A DNA stretch of 64,000 nt from Scleropages formosus (GCF_900964775.1 NC_041806.1:43884586-43948585), one strand, 5' to 3'; positions 31,815-43,416 are shown, counted from the stretch's first letter. Numbers and translations are program-made. The notes: generated by a model from the sequence alone, not told the origin.

Positions 31815-33106
31815 CTTTAAAAAACAAAGGAAGAGATATCTCACAAATTAAATCAATTATAGTATGCAAGTACATGCTCAACATTTTGTTTTGAAAGACT
31901 AAGAAAATGTTTACATCTATCACAAAAAAAAAAATCCACTAGGAATATCGTTAAAAATCGGTGATATTCTGGAAGAGTTTTATGCAGCTACTTGTGTGAT
32001 GAATGTCGTTGGATCTGGTGAAAGAAACAAACTAACTGTACATACATTTACATTTTTTCATTTAGCAGACGCTTTTCTCCAAAGCGACTTCCAAAGAACT
32101 CTATGTAGTGTTACCAGCCCAAACACCTTATTCACCAAGGTGACTTACACTGCTACACGACTTACTATGGGTCACTCATCCATACACCAGTGGAACGCAC
32201 TCTCTCTGTCACTCATACACTATGGGGAACCTAAACAGGATGTCTTTGGACTGTGGGACGAAACCAGAGCACCCGGAGTACACCCACACAGACGAGGGAA
32301 GAACATGCCAACTCCACACAGACTGAGCAGGAATCAAACCCACGTCCTCTCACACTACCCAGGCGCTGTGAGACAGCAGCGCTACTCAATAGTACTTAAG
32401 TGTCACACATCTGTAGCTATGTGTTACACTTGTACAACACCACTAGTCAGATCACAGTCTAGATCATTTCAATGTCTTTATCAAAGCAGTTCACTCAAGT
32501 CTTTTCAGAAAGGTTTATATTTGCAAAACCTTAATTATCATACTTTTACAAGTTTTATTTGAGAAGAAATATTAAGAACTTTCAGTGTTGAAAAAGTAAA
32601 ATTACACATTTGACAAAAACTGTCACATCTAAGAGTGCGACATACTTTTAATAATAATAATGTCTATACTCATCTAACTATTTTCAGACATTTCTAAAAG
32701 GATTCTCCAAGAGATCAGTTAAAACTGGCTTTTACATAATTTTACACCGAGCAAGTACAACTAAATTTGTGCCAAGTGCAAATTTCAGATGTTTGTCTGA
32801 TGTCCTGTAAATCATAGCAAATAGATTAAATATCTTCATCATTGCAGGGAAGATCTGTTGTTAGATCCTAAGATATGGTCATTGCTGTGTGTTTCAGAAA
32901 CTGACAGCGACTGAATGCACTTTGAACTGGATTTCGCTCATACCTCATCTTTCGTTTAAAGTACTGAACTAATTTTGCTTTCCGTTACAGCTAAAATCCC
33001 TTCAGGGTACATTTACTTCATTTACAGTTTAGAGCTCATGTGAATCAAATCATACAAATCATTGAACTGCGTTGAATGTGGTTGATCAAGCTCCATTAAC
33101 TCTTAC
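31815..33106 (-). other. 5'UTR intron of gene C
   Basis: Acceptor CTTTGTTTTTTAAAG ends at 31815; donor GTAAGAG begins at 33106. Contains an L2 3'UTR piece and an L2-tailed SINE absent from A, B, D and E introns. Confidence 0.57.
31935..32400. repeat. L2 3'UTR fragment (+) joined to an L2-tailed SINE (-)
   Basis: 31935-32045 matches the 3'UTR of the L2 LINE (GCTACTTGTGTGATGAATGTCG, GGTGAAAGAAACAAACT). 32040-32400 is a full L2-tailed SINE in minus orientation: head GTAGCGCTGCTGTCTCACAG, box B GGTTTGATTCC, tail GTCGCTTTGGAGAAAAGCG. Duplicate at 58085-58555. Confidence 0.68.
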
Positions 33107-33220
33107 CTTGGTGTGATGTCTTGTCAGATGCTAATGTCCAGCAGTAGTCAGGACAGTTCTGCTATATACTCAGTTTCCAGCTGCCTCGATCTCCAAAGTT
33201 TGCATTGTTCCTTCTTATAC
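33107..33220 (-). promoter_or_regulatory. promoter and non-coding exon 1 of gene C
   Basis: TATAAGAAGG at 33210-33219. The exon ends ACACCAAG at 33107 before GTAAGAG. A second TATA-like string TATATAGCAG lies inside the presumed exon. Confidence 0.58.
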
Positions 33221-33875
33221 TCCAACTGATTTCCCAGTGGTCAGCAAGCCCCAAGACCTGCCATTAGTCCACTAAGAAGTGATTGAGGTTTAATTACACT
33301 CAAGTGGCAGACATTTCCCTCTTGCCCTTCTTCCTCTTAACATCCTTAGTTGCCACAACAGCTGAAGCTGGGTGTATGCTTTCTTTGATGACTGCATTGT
33401 TCATGGTCCATCATTGTGGAAGAAATGGTGTGTTCCTTATGAAGTCATCCAAGAGAGCAGCAACATTACTGTTTTACAGTGTGTTCACATATTAACAGTT
33501 TGTCCTGAGAGAAAGTTCAGGCATCAAAAATATGTGCAGCTTCCAACGCAGTGGCAGTCATCATAATAAAAGCATTGTGCTTACAAGAGCAGGTTTCATA
33601 TTTCTGAGGATGTCTTACACCCTAGTGTATCATTTCTAAGCAAAATGTGCTGAATCATGCAGGAGTACATGTGGAGCCTGTGTTAAATTTAATTTATACA
33701 ATACATTTTTGCACCAGCAGGGGATGGTGGAGTGGCATGGCATAGCCTTTGTGGCATGCGTGGCATGTACTGTGAAAAAATCAATAGACTCCTGTATTAT
33801 TAAGTTATTATTGATTGTAACAGACTACCAGTCTTATGTATGTTTCTAAGGCGAGGACCCTGTGTGTATAAATCA
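33221..33875 (-). other. upstream region of gene C and spacer
   Basis: The conserved TAATTA/CACTTGAGTG block (about 33290-33310) lies nearest the promoter. Right of 33770 the sequence jumps from GGCATGTA to CTGTGAAAAAATCAA, where unit F has about 1.2 kb more. No gene is seen. Confidence 0.5.
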
Positions 33876-33879
33876 AAAC

Positions 33880-34185
33880 TCCGTTTCACCAGGGCCACAT
33901 AGTGGCACAACATGCAGTGCTGGTGTCTCACAGTGCCTGGACTCTGCATTCAGCCATGGGTTTGAATCATTCTCAGACAGTGTGGAGCTTCCATGTTCTC
34001 TCTATCTTCAGTTTCCTCTCACAGGAAAAAGACAACTTTTAGGTGAGCTTGTGACTCTGAATTGCCAGTAAAGTGTGTGGCCTTGTGACTGACTGCCCTG
34101 TCTGACAACTGATGCTTCTGGGATAGGCTATGGACCACCATGACCCTGCAATGACAAGTGGTTAACAACAAATGTATTAGCTCAG
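33880..34185 (+). repeat. old SINE (third family), unit D left flank
   Basis: Head GTGCTGGTGTCTCACAGTGC, box B GGGTTTGAATC, tail GACAAGTGGTTAACAAC. Followed at about 34196 by an empty hAT target site. Confidence 0.55.
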
Positions 34186-34414
34186 AAATTCTGTTAAATA
34201 CATAATGTATGTGATGTAGCAGAAGACACAGGGAAAACAGTGGCAAAGGACACAACCGTATTTTGACACTGCTTGGAGTAAATGAAGGTGGTACAATAGA
34301 CAGACATGACAAAGAATTTATTTATTCCAAACAAAAAAGACAGCCGGCCAAAACAGAAAAGAGCATCACTGCAGATAAGATGGGCTATGTTTAACAAACT
34401 ATTTCTCAAAGGAT

Positions 34415-37400
34415 ATATAAAGCAAGCATAAAAGGACCCAGCTGAGCCAAAGCAAACTGCGGAACTTCGATGAGCAACTGCTACCCTGTGCTGTGTGCCC
34501 TGCTCTCAACCTGCTCCTTTTTTTCCCTTTTTCCTTACTCCTAGTTCCCTGTTTGAGATCCCACCCCGGCTCCCTGACTTCTTGCTTGTGTTTTGACTCT
34601 TTCTCTTATCTATCCCTGTTAATGATGAATAGGAATCGCCTGACCCCTACCTGTCCCTGACCATTCTTCCTGTATTCCCCACAAAGAAAAGCACTCGCAC
34701 TCGAGTCTGCCTCAACTGTCATGAGTTCCACCATGATAGAAGGTTCTGCCTATATACCGGATTCAGCAGTACTGGATCACCTTCGCCGAGTCGTCTCTGC
34801 CAAAGGGGTTATGCTGGGTTGGCAGGAGCAATCTCTACACGAGATAGAAGAGACGCTACGGGGGCTCTTGGCGAGTTTGCAGGCAGGCCTCCAGCCATGG
34901 ATTCAAGCGGAACTAGCGTTTTGTGGGGAGGACTGGACTCTGGACCAATTCGTGGAGAACACCTTCAGGAGCGATAACCTAGCCCCGGAACACCTCCCCC
35001 GACTTTGGCCGGCTCCTCCTGGTCCAGAATTCGCCTACGGCTGTCCGGAGGCAGAACAGATCGCTCAAAGCCAGTTCTCAGTCACAGAAGGCAGACGCCC
35101 CGACATGGAGAGACCGTGTGTCCACGGCAGGGAACCGGGTCTTTTTCATACGGACGGTCCACAACAGCGTGGCCGAGACTCCCTTCTGGACTCCTAGGTG
35201 AGTGGTGCCCGTCGGTCCAGCTATCAGCTTGATTTGCCAGTGAGACTTGCTTGGGAGGAGGGGCGAGTACACATGGTTGCAATGGTGAATTCAGGTGCCG
35301 CAGAGAGTTTTATGGGCGCAGGTTTGTGCGACTCCACGGGGTCCCGGTTCAGGAGTGTGACACAACGTTACAGGTCAGTGCATTGAATGAACAACCTATC
35401 AGTTCGGAGGTGGTGAGCTCCCGTACAGAGCTGTTAAAGGTGACTGTGGGGGTTTACCATCTGAAAGAGATGATTTTTTTTTATCATCTAATCCCCCGAC
35501 ACTGGTTATTTTGGGTTTCCCTTGGCTCGCATGACATGACCCCGTTTTTTGGTGGAGCACTGGGGACTTGGTGGCCTGGGGACCCCAGTGTGCTACAGCC
35601 GGTCTGACATTACCTTGCCACCCAACCTCGATAGAAAGTCCGGAGGTGAAGAACCCCGTGACTATTCCCCCTGAGTATCATGATCTGAGCGAAGCCTTCG
35701 GTAAGTCCTGCGCAGCGGAACTTCCTCCACATCGTAGCTGGGACTGCTCTATAGACCTCCTGCTGGGCACAACGCCGCCACCTGGTTGTGTATACCCCTT
35801 ATACTAGCTGGAGCAAAAAGCTATGGAGGCATACATCAAGGAAGCTCTCAGTGCTGGCATTATCTAGCCCTCCACATCATCTGCTTCTGCTGGATTTTTT
35901 TTCTTTTTTTTGTGGCAAAAAAGGACGAGAGGGTTATATCCCTGTATAGAGTACTGGGGGTTGAATGCGATTACAGTCTATTACCCACACTCTTTCCCCC
36001 TGATCATAGCAGCACTTGAACAGGTTCATGGTTCCTCGTGGTTCACAAAATTGGATCTCCAAAGTGCATAAAATCTCATCTGTATACGGGAACGAGATGA
36101 GTGGAAGACCGCCTTCAGCACCACTCAGAGACACTACGAGTATCTCGTAATGCCCTTTGGTCTTCCCAATGCGCTGTCGGTCTTTCAGGCTTTCGTCAGC
36201 CATGTGCTAGGGGATATGATTAATGAATGGATTTCATTTGTATCTAGACAATATCCTGGTGTCTTCCTCTAACTCATAACAGCATGTGAGGCGTTACAGG
36301 GGTACATTAAGGGGAAAAATGTCTTTTTCGTCAGACTTCAGAGTCCTTCATTCTGAGCAGGCAAGGCATGGAGATGGACCCGGATAAAGTCTGGGCAGTT
36401 ATGGAGTGGCCGCGACCAAGGACGGTGAAGGAGGTGCAAAGGTTTTTGCGTTTAGGAAATTTTTATAGGCGGTTCATTCTGGGTTACAGTTCTGTCACCA
36501 CCCCCCTGATGGTGCTCACGGCGGGCAAAGGACAACGCTTGGGATGGGCCACGGAGGCCCAGCGAGCATTTGAGGAGCTCAAGGCGCGGTTCAATTCGAC
36601 GCCCATTCTTTGGTGCCCAGACCCCTCGCTATCATTCATGGTGGAGGTCGACACCTCGATTGTAGGAGTAGGAGCCATCCTGTTCCAACGCCAGGGGGAC
36701 CCAGCCAAACTTCACCCCTGTGCCTTCTTTTGTAGTATGCTGAGCCTTGCCGAACAAAATTACAACATGGGAAACCGGGAGCTCCTAGCCATCAAGCTGG
36801 CGCTCAAGGTGTGGCGCCACTGGCTTGAGGGGGTGATGCACCCCTTTTTGGGCCTCACTGACCATAGGAATCTTGAGTATCTGTGGACCGCGCGGTGACT
36901 GAACCTGCGTCAAGCCAGGAGGGCCCTATTCTTTACCCGCTTTCACTTCACTGTGTCCCACAGGCCCGGCTCGAAAAACGGTAAGGCGAATGCTCTGTCT
37001 CGCATCCCTGACCCCAAGCTAGCTCCTGTGTACTCCGAAACCATACTACCCCAGCAATGCATCGTGGCTCCGGTGAGGTGGGGTTTTTTTCAGGAACTCC
37101 AGGAGGCTCAGGCCACTGAACCTGGGCCCTCAAACCGGCCACCTGGGAAAGAATATGTGTCGACCTGGCTTCGGCCAGCGATCCTGCGGTGGGCTCATGA
37201 CGCCCCGGAGGCTGGCCATCCTGGGGCGTGCAATACTCCCTCCGTACTCCAGGGCCAGTTCTGGTGGTCTTCGATGCGCAAGGATGTCCAAAAATACGTG
37301 GAGGCCTGCATCACCTGTGCCTAGGCCAAAACCCCGACACAGAGGCTTGTCGGACTGTTGGAGCCGCTGGCAGTGCCCTCACGTCCTTGGTCACATGTTG

Positions 37401-37745
37401 CGGTGGACTTCCTGGTGGACCTTCGCCCCTCAGAGGGTAAGACGGTGATTTTTTCCCTAATTGATCGGTTCTCCAAAGCCTGTCGGTTAATCCCCACGTC
37501 AAAACTCCGAACCGCACTTCAAACCGTAGAAGTATTATTTCATTAGGTGTTCCAGTGCTTTGGGCTTCACGAGGACATTATATCTAACAGGGGTCCCCAG
37601 TTTACCTCTCGAGTTTGGAAGGCGTTTTGGGGATGCCTCGGAGTATCCATCAGCTTTACATTCCCTCCTAGGGTACCAACCGGCCATGTTCCCTTGGCAG
37701 TCCACTCGCACTTGAGTCCGCCTCGACCGCCAAGAGCTCCACGAT
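34415..37745 (+). mobile_element. Ty3/Gypsy LTR retrotransposon fossil (copy 1)
   Basis: An LTR-like leader (to about 34720) is followed by gag-like coding (SSTMIEGSAYIPDSAVLDHL), protease (VNSGAAESFMG), RT with the LGNFYRRFI region, RNase H ([10 protein letters not shown]) and integrase ([35 protein letters not shown]). It ends before the chromodomain, and no 3' LTR is seen. Broken, with many disruptions. A different family from the 14-kb element, though related. The 61815-64000 copy arose by segmental duplication, not by retrotransposition. Confidence 0.88.
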
Positions 37746-38306
37746 GATAGGAGGTTGGTGTTAGAGGGTTTGTGGCTAAACCAGTTACATCATTGTTGGG
37801 GGAATTTGATATTAGAGGCCGTTCGTTAATGGTGGTGGTGAAGGAGCTGTGTGAGGCAGCAGAAAAGGCAAGTCAGTAATTATGGTTGAAAAGAGAGCAG
37901 CGTAGGTGGGGTTGTAGGTTGGAGGGAGATGTATAATGGTGGAAAATTAGTGGCAGGTGGCTAGTAATGGGAAGCAGCTGGCAGTGATTAAGAAGGTGTG
38001 GCCTTCTTGGCACTGTTGAGCCTTCTGGAGGTGTCGTGGACCTAATTCAATGAAACACCGACGAAGGGAGGTGCCCACTTGAGAACCTCAATGAAATACT
38101 CATGTTGGTACCCTGTTGCTTTGATTTGTTGGTGGGATGGAGAAGGTAGTTAATCTTCTTGGTCTCGGGTCATGGAGATGTATATTGGCTAGGCTAGATG
38201 GTGTTCTCTGTGGCTTCATGTTGTTGGGTGGACTGGGTCTTCGTGTACAGCCGTTGCAATGTTCGCATGGAGTATAACATGATGTCCTGTATATCTTGAA
38301 TGCCAT
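37746..38306. other. unidentified segment between the Ty3 fossil and unit D
   Basis: No match to any other part of the window and no convincing reading frame. Landmarks: GAAACACCGACGAAGGGAGG, GGTGGTGGTGAAGGAGCTG. Probably an unrecognised repeat. Confidence 0.35.
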
Positions 38307-38599
38307 GTCACTCTCACAGTCATGACAGTTTTAGGGCTCTCCTTATATCTGAGCAACTCAAGCTCTCACACATGACTGGTTCTTGTTGGTTTAGTACTAC
38401 TCACCTCTGGTCCATGACTGAAATAAATCTGCAAAAAACTTTCAATCGATTATAAAATGTGTACGCTTAAGTAAAACAAATACCAGCTTATGAACCTTTT
38501 AAGTGTTTCTCTTTTCACTGAACAAAACATATGAAAATTCCTACTTACAGTTTAAAGTGAATGTAAAAATCTATTTGAAACAGTTTAAAAAACAAAATC

Positions 38600-39150
38600 A
38601 GTCTTACTTTATTTTTTTTCCAGAAGTAGTTCTGAGAGACTGTCTAAACCAGCTGAAAGAGAAAGAATAAATAATTGGATTTATCCCAGAGTTCAAGGAG
38701 GCGAACCATGAAGTAACCTCGGGAACGAAAGGAGAGGAAAGACGGTTAATGGGTTAATAAAGTGACATCAAAAAGCGGGGTCCAACAGAAGAAGTAAGCG
38801 TTAACAATGATTCCTTGTGGCTTTGGGTTCTGTCTTGATCAAAAGGGTTCTCCTCTTCAACTTCACATTTGCACAGACTCTGCTTCGAACAGAAGTGGCT
38901 CGTCTCCTCGCAATACGAAGGATTTTAAGGTAGAGGATAATAATAAGGGTCGGGGTAGAGAAGGCAAGAACAGACTAAGTCAAAACAGATATCCTGCTTT
39001 GAAAGAGAAGACAATTGCCCTCACAACTCAATTGCACACCGTATACCAGCTCAGTGCCAGAAATGTCCAGATTCAGAAATACCATCATATACCCATGTAA
39101 TAACAAGACAGACCAGCAGATCACAATCATGGTAACTTTGACACAGGTGA
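38600..39150 (-). pseudogene. second TAAR-type receptor pseudogene, unit D (longest relic)
   Basis: On the minus strand TM4-EL2-TM5 (TMIVICWSVLLLHGYMMV, FLNLDISGTELVYG, SCEGNCLLFQSRIS, then a stop), TM5-IL3 (TLIIILYLKILRIARRRATS), a TM6 piece (FFCWTPLFDV) and TM7 (SLNSGINPIIYSFSFSWFRQ) can be read in shifting frames. NSxxNPxxY...WF is the TAAR signature. TM1-3 are missing. This receptor is clearly different from the six intact genes and shows what the shorter relics of B, C, E and F once were. Confidence 0.8.
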
Positions 39151-39482
39151 ATGTACTATTTATGAACTGTATTTTTGCCTTACTTTGATGCTTTTTAGTG
39201 AAATTTTATGTCTAGTTCTCACTGTCCGTCTTCAGCTGTTTTCACTCTTTGTATGTACATGGACATTTTTTGTGTACTGTAGATTGTTTCAAAGCCAGTC
39301 AGTTTTCCTATGTCGTGCTGTTTGCCACCGGAAACAGGAATTGGTTCAGTATAGCATCTTGAGGATAAACTGCTCATTTAAAGTTAGTTAATTGTCATGC
39401 ATTGATTTTTTTTTTTTTTTTTTTTTTTTTTACAGACCTCAGGTACATCAATTCATTGATTGTATAAAACAAATTCCTTCTT
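39151..39482 (-). other. 3' flank of gene D
   Basis: Non-coding, with a T tract at 39406-39431. The AATAAA seen after A, B, C and F reads AATGAA here. Confidence 0.4.
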
Positions 39483-40520
39483 CTAGTTTGTAAATAAATT
39501 TGTTCTTGAAGAATTGGGATGATATATTTTGCAAAATACTATCGTTATGAAGGCTTTCCTGAACCAGCTGTAGAGGAACGCATAAATCAGGGGATTAAAT
39601 GCTGAATTTAAATAGCCAATCCAAGCCAGTGTATCAAGCAGGAATGGTGGAGTGGAATAGCCGATGACTGGATCAATGATGTTGCATAGAAATAAGGGGG
39701 ACCAGCATGACAGAAAAACACCCATAACAATTGCGAGGGTCTTGGTGGACTTCTGCTCCATCTTGCTCTGAGTTTTGCGCCTTTCAGAGTTGGCCTTGTG
39801 ACACCCTGAGGCGTGAATAGATCGAGCCTGTCTCTTTGCTATGAGGAAGATTTTCCGGTAGATACCAATGATAATGAATCCCGGGATGTAAAATGAGACA
39901 GTGGAAGATGTAAAACTTGATGCAAAACTTTGGAACAAAAAACAGCCTCCAACACATTCAATGTTTTCATAATAAAAGTCCTCAATGCCCAAGATATTCA
40001 GCTCTAGGAATACCATCCCAAACCCAGTAACAACAGACAGGCTCCAGCCAATCAGGATCATGACCAAAGTGACACAGTTTGTGATTTTTCTCTGATACTG
40101 TAGGGGCTGACAGACAGCATAATATCGATCAATAGATATGAAGGAAAGGTTTACAATGGATGCTGTACATAGAGTGACAGCTGTACTATTGTGGAATTTA
40201 CAGAACAGATTTCCCAAATACCAGCAGGTCTCCAGTGTCTGAACCATACTAGGTGGCATGGTGATCGTTCCAAGAAGGAAGTCAGCGATGGCCAGGGAGA
40301 GGACGAGGTAGTTAGTTGGAGTGTGGAGCTGTTTGAAATGAGCTATTGCAATGATGACGAGAAGGTTTCCAAAGACTGTGAGGAGAATGGCAGCTGCAAA
40401 AAAAATGTAGAGAGGAACCCGTAATGCTATTGAATAAATATGCTGTGGACAAGACTTCTTAGAGGATTCATAACAAAAGTCTAAGTTTTGAGACGCCCTA
40501 GGATGGCTGTAGTTCATCAT
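39483..40520 (-). CDS. taar: trace amine-associated receptor-like GPCR, gene D
   Basis: 345 residues from ATG at 40520 (MMNYSHPRASQNLDFCYESS). DRY and CWSPLF are intact, 3.32 is Ala, and 7.43 is Tyr (WIGYLNSAFNP) as in classical TAARs. IL3 (ASGCHKANSERRKTQSKMEQ) is of the short C/F type. It stands apart from the other five (QTLETCWYL, NILGIEDF). The leader region just upstream differs from the others and has no upstream ATG frame. The downstream AATAAA is not conserved. Confidence 0.94.
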   Translation of the reverse strand: MMNYSHPRASQNLDFCYESSKKSCPQHIYSIALRVPLYIFFAAAILLTVFGNLLVIIAIAHFKQLHTPTNYLVLSLAIADFLLGTITMPPSMVQTLETCWYLGNLFCKFHNSTAVTLCTASIVNLSFISIDRYYAVCQPLQYQRKITNCVTLVMILIGWSLSVVTGFGMVFLELNILGIEDFYYENIECVGGCFLFQSFASSFTSSTVSFYIPGFIIIGIYRKIFLIAKRQARSIHASGCHKANSERRKTQSKMEQKSTKTLAIVMGVFLSCWSPLFLCNIIDPVIGYSTPPFLLDTLAWIGYLNSAFNPLIYAFLYSWFRKAFITIVFCKIYHPNSSRTNLFTN

Positions 40521-40799
40521 AAGTGGCTGGTTTTTTCTCCTAAAAAAAGAAAAAGGAAGAGGTTACTTACAAATTAAATCAATTTGTAGCTAGTACCTCC
40601 ATCTGTACTCCCGTAGAGCAAGGTACTTACCCTAAACTTCTCAAGCAAAAGAAATGTCCAGTTGTATATAAGGTTAAATAGTTGTTTGAAGCTTAATATT
40701 GTTAGTTGCATTGGAGATAAACCTCAGCTGATTTACTAAATGTAATATATGTACAAAGAAAGACTGAACGACATTAAGGTTTGATCATTTCTAAAAGCA

Positions 40800-41010
40800 G
40801 GGTGCACGGTGGTGCAGTGGGTTTGACCGAGTCCTGCTCTCCAGTGGGTCTGGGGTTCGAGTCCTGCTTGGAGTGCCTTGCAATGGACTGGTGTCCTGTC
40901 CTGGGTGTGTCCCCTCCCCCTCCAGCCTTGCGGTGTTGCCCGGTTAGGTGCCAGCTCCCTGTGACCCTGTATGGGACATGCAGTTTCAGATGATGTGTGT
41001 GTGATGTGTT
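40800..41010 (+). repeat. tRNA-derived SINE, diverged, at the same site as in gene A
   Basis: Duplication ATTTCTAAAAGCA (40787-40799, 41011-41023), tail (TG)n short. More diverged from consensus than the gene A copy at the matching position. Confidence 0.85.
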
Positions 41011-41135
41011 ATTTCTAAAAGCAAGAATTAATATACAATGTCAGACAGGAAGTGTGGGAAACTGCTACACTTCCACCTTGCCATATCTAACAAGTTTGGT
41101 GAGGAGGGCAAGGGAGCACAAACTGCACCATATTC

Positions 41136-41342
41136 ACACACACATTCTCAGAACCACTTGTCCCATACAGGGTTCCAGGGAACCAGAGCCTACCCGACAA
41201 CACAGGGCATAGGGCCGGAGGGGGAGAGGACACACCCAGGACAGGACACCAGTCCGTCATACAGTACCTCAAGCAGGACTCAAACCCCAGATCCACTGGA
41301 CAGCAGGACTGTGGGCCAACCCACTGCGCCACCGCACCCACT
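41136..41342 (-). repeat. tRNA-derived SINE, reverse, unit D only
   Basis: Duplication GCACCATATTC / GTACCATATTC. Head complement CACTGCGCCACCGCACCC at the right end. Confidence 0.85.
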
Positions 41343-42153
41343 GTACCATATTCCCTAATGTAAATTGTTGTACTCTCAACCTCGATGGGAGCAACATCAG
41401 CTACCCATCTACAGGGCTGCAGGTGGACAGCAGTGTGTGTTTCAGACCTCACAGTGTGCAATAACAAAGCAGTATGGATGACATTTCTAAATAAGTGAGT
41501 CACTTGACAAATTTCAAGCTTTGGAAACAGACAGTGACACTGATCTGGTTCAGTTCACCAGCTGAGAAGTTCTTCACAATAATCAATGAGACACAGTCTT
41601 TGGTAAGGTTATGTTACACTAGTCAGATCACAGTCTATATCATTTCAATGTGTTTATCAAAGCACTTCACTCAAGGCTTTTTCTGAAGGCGAAAATTTAC
41701 AAAACCTGAATAATCATACTTTTACAAGTTTAAGTTGAGAAGAAATATTAAGAACTTTCAGTGTTCCAAAAGTAAAATTACACCTTTGAGAAAAACTGTC
41801 AAACTATCAAACATTTGTTGAAAGTACAAGTAAGATCTCTGTCAAACATCCTGTAAATCACAAAACTTAAATATAAATATCTTGATCATAGCAGAAAAAT
41901 TTTGCTATATCCTAAGACATTGTTATTGCTATGTGTTTCAGAAGCTGACAGCAATTCATAGCACTTTGAACTGAATTTCATTCATACCTCGTATTTTGTT
42001 AAAATATTGAAATATTAATTTCACCTTTTGTTTCAGCTAAAGTTCCTTCAGGGTACATTTAGTTAATTTACAGTATAGAGCTCATGGTGAATCAAATCAT
42101 ACAAATCACTGAAATGAGTTGAATATGGTTGAACAGGTTCTATTAGCTCTTAC

Positions 42154-42260
42154 CTTGCTCTTGTCAGATGCTAATGTCCAGCAGTAATCAGGATAGATCT
42201 GTTATAAGCTCACTTTCCAGCTGCCTTGGTCTCCTATGTTTGCATCGCTCCTTTTTATAC
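42154..42260 (-). promoter_or_regulatory. promoter and non-coding exon 1 of gene D
   Basis: TATAAAAAGG at 42250-42259. The exon ends GAGCAAG at 42154 before GTAAGAGC. Confidence 0.6.
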
Positions 42261-42765
42261 TCCAACCGATTTCCCAGTGGTCAGCAAGCCCCAAGACCTG
42301 CCATTAGTCCACTAAGAAGCGATCAAGGTTTAATTACACTCAAGTGGCAGACATTTCCCTCTTGTCCTTCTTCCTCTTAACATCCTTAGTTGCTACAACA
42401 GTTGAAGCTGGGTGTATGCTTTCTTTGATGACTGCATTGTTCGTGGTCCATAATAGAGGAAGTAATGGTGCGTTTCTTATGAGGTCATTCAAGAGAGCAG
42501 CGACATTACTGTTTTACAGTGTCTTCATATTTTAACGGTTTCAACTGAAAGGGAACTTCAGACATCAGAAAAATGAAGAAGCGAAATTTTCGGAATGTAT
42601 TGTGTTGGATCCTGCATCACATTTACGTAAAGTTTCAGACTAACACTTGGAAAGTGCAACACTGATCTATGGTGTCATCATATTCGTGTTTTCACGTAAA
42701 ATTCTTTAGTGGGGCCTGCTTTCCATTGACATCGATAGAAAAAACATGCTGTGTTAACATTTTAA
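42261..42765 (-). other. proximal upstream region of gene D
   Basis: Conserved TAATTA/CACTTGAGTG block at about 42330-42350. No gene is seen. Confidence 0.45.
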
Positions 42766-43080
42766 GAAACGGGTTCAGGGTAAAAGGAACAGGTTCTTTA
42801 TTAACTGCATGCATGTCCTCAAGTCTTTACAGAGATGCTACAGACAGTTCAAGTTACTCACAAGCTTGACAGTCCCCCAAAGTCAGTCCCAGCCCCACGT
42901 CATGTCCAACGGTTAAGGGGCCACCCCAAGAACTTCCCAGAATTCCCCTCGTGACAAACCACACGTAAACAATAAAACAACCAAGCATAACAGAACACTG
43001 AACTATGTACAGACATGAACTCTAATTACTATTTACACTGAGCTATTTAAGCTCCACTCAGCGCTGTTACAATGTTGTTC
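42766..43080. other. unit D-specific insertion of unknown type
   Basis: About 315 bp replacing the spacer TTTAAAGAATAAACTACAT of A, B and E. Text such as GGGCCACCCCAAGAACTTCC and CTATTTAAGCTCCACTCAGC suggests a retroelement end, but no family is recognised. Confidence 0.35.
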
Positions 43081-43414
43081 CTTAACTATAAACGATATAA
43101 ATAATTACATCAAATAATTGACTGTCTTAATGGTAAAGGTGACTTTGGAGTTAGATACAAATCAATTTACAAACAGAGTTCTGGTTGCATTTATGTCATC
43201 AATTGAGGAGTCGATGTACGGCCTCTAACACAACGGAAATCATTTTAAGGAAAACATTTTCCTTACACAGGTCTCAGCTTTCATTTTGCCCATATTATCT
43301 TATGCTGCATTGTGTCATTTCCAAGAAAAATTTCTTGAATCAGGAAATCCCCAGGTTACAAACAGTTGACTTGCGTTCCATCTGTCGTTACAAACCACCC
43401 TCCATAAAGTCCAT

Positions 43415-43416
43415 AT

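Larger units (their letters stand above)
40540..42153 (-). other. 5'UTR intron of gene D
   Basis: Acceptor CTTTTTCTTTTTTTAG ends at 40540; donor GTAAGAGC begins at 42153. Two SINEs lie inside (40800-41010 and 41136-41342). Confidence 0.58.

Noticed and set aside
31454-31894. Plus-strand frames antisense to the receptors (also at 40191, 57587)
   Set aside because: Shadows of the conserved receptor coding sequence on the other strand.
33283-33495. Plus-strand frame beginning MRFNYTQVAD, recurring in all units
   Set aside because: It overlaps the minus-strand promoter region; its length and ends change between units. Conservation fits regulatory DNA or recent duplication better than coding.
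34721-35197. 158-codon frame at 34721 (and 62120) as a domesticated gag-like host gene
   Set aside because: It lies in the expected gag position of a broken Ty3/Gypsy fossil and is present twice only through segmental duplication; no sign of separate retention.
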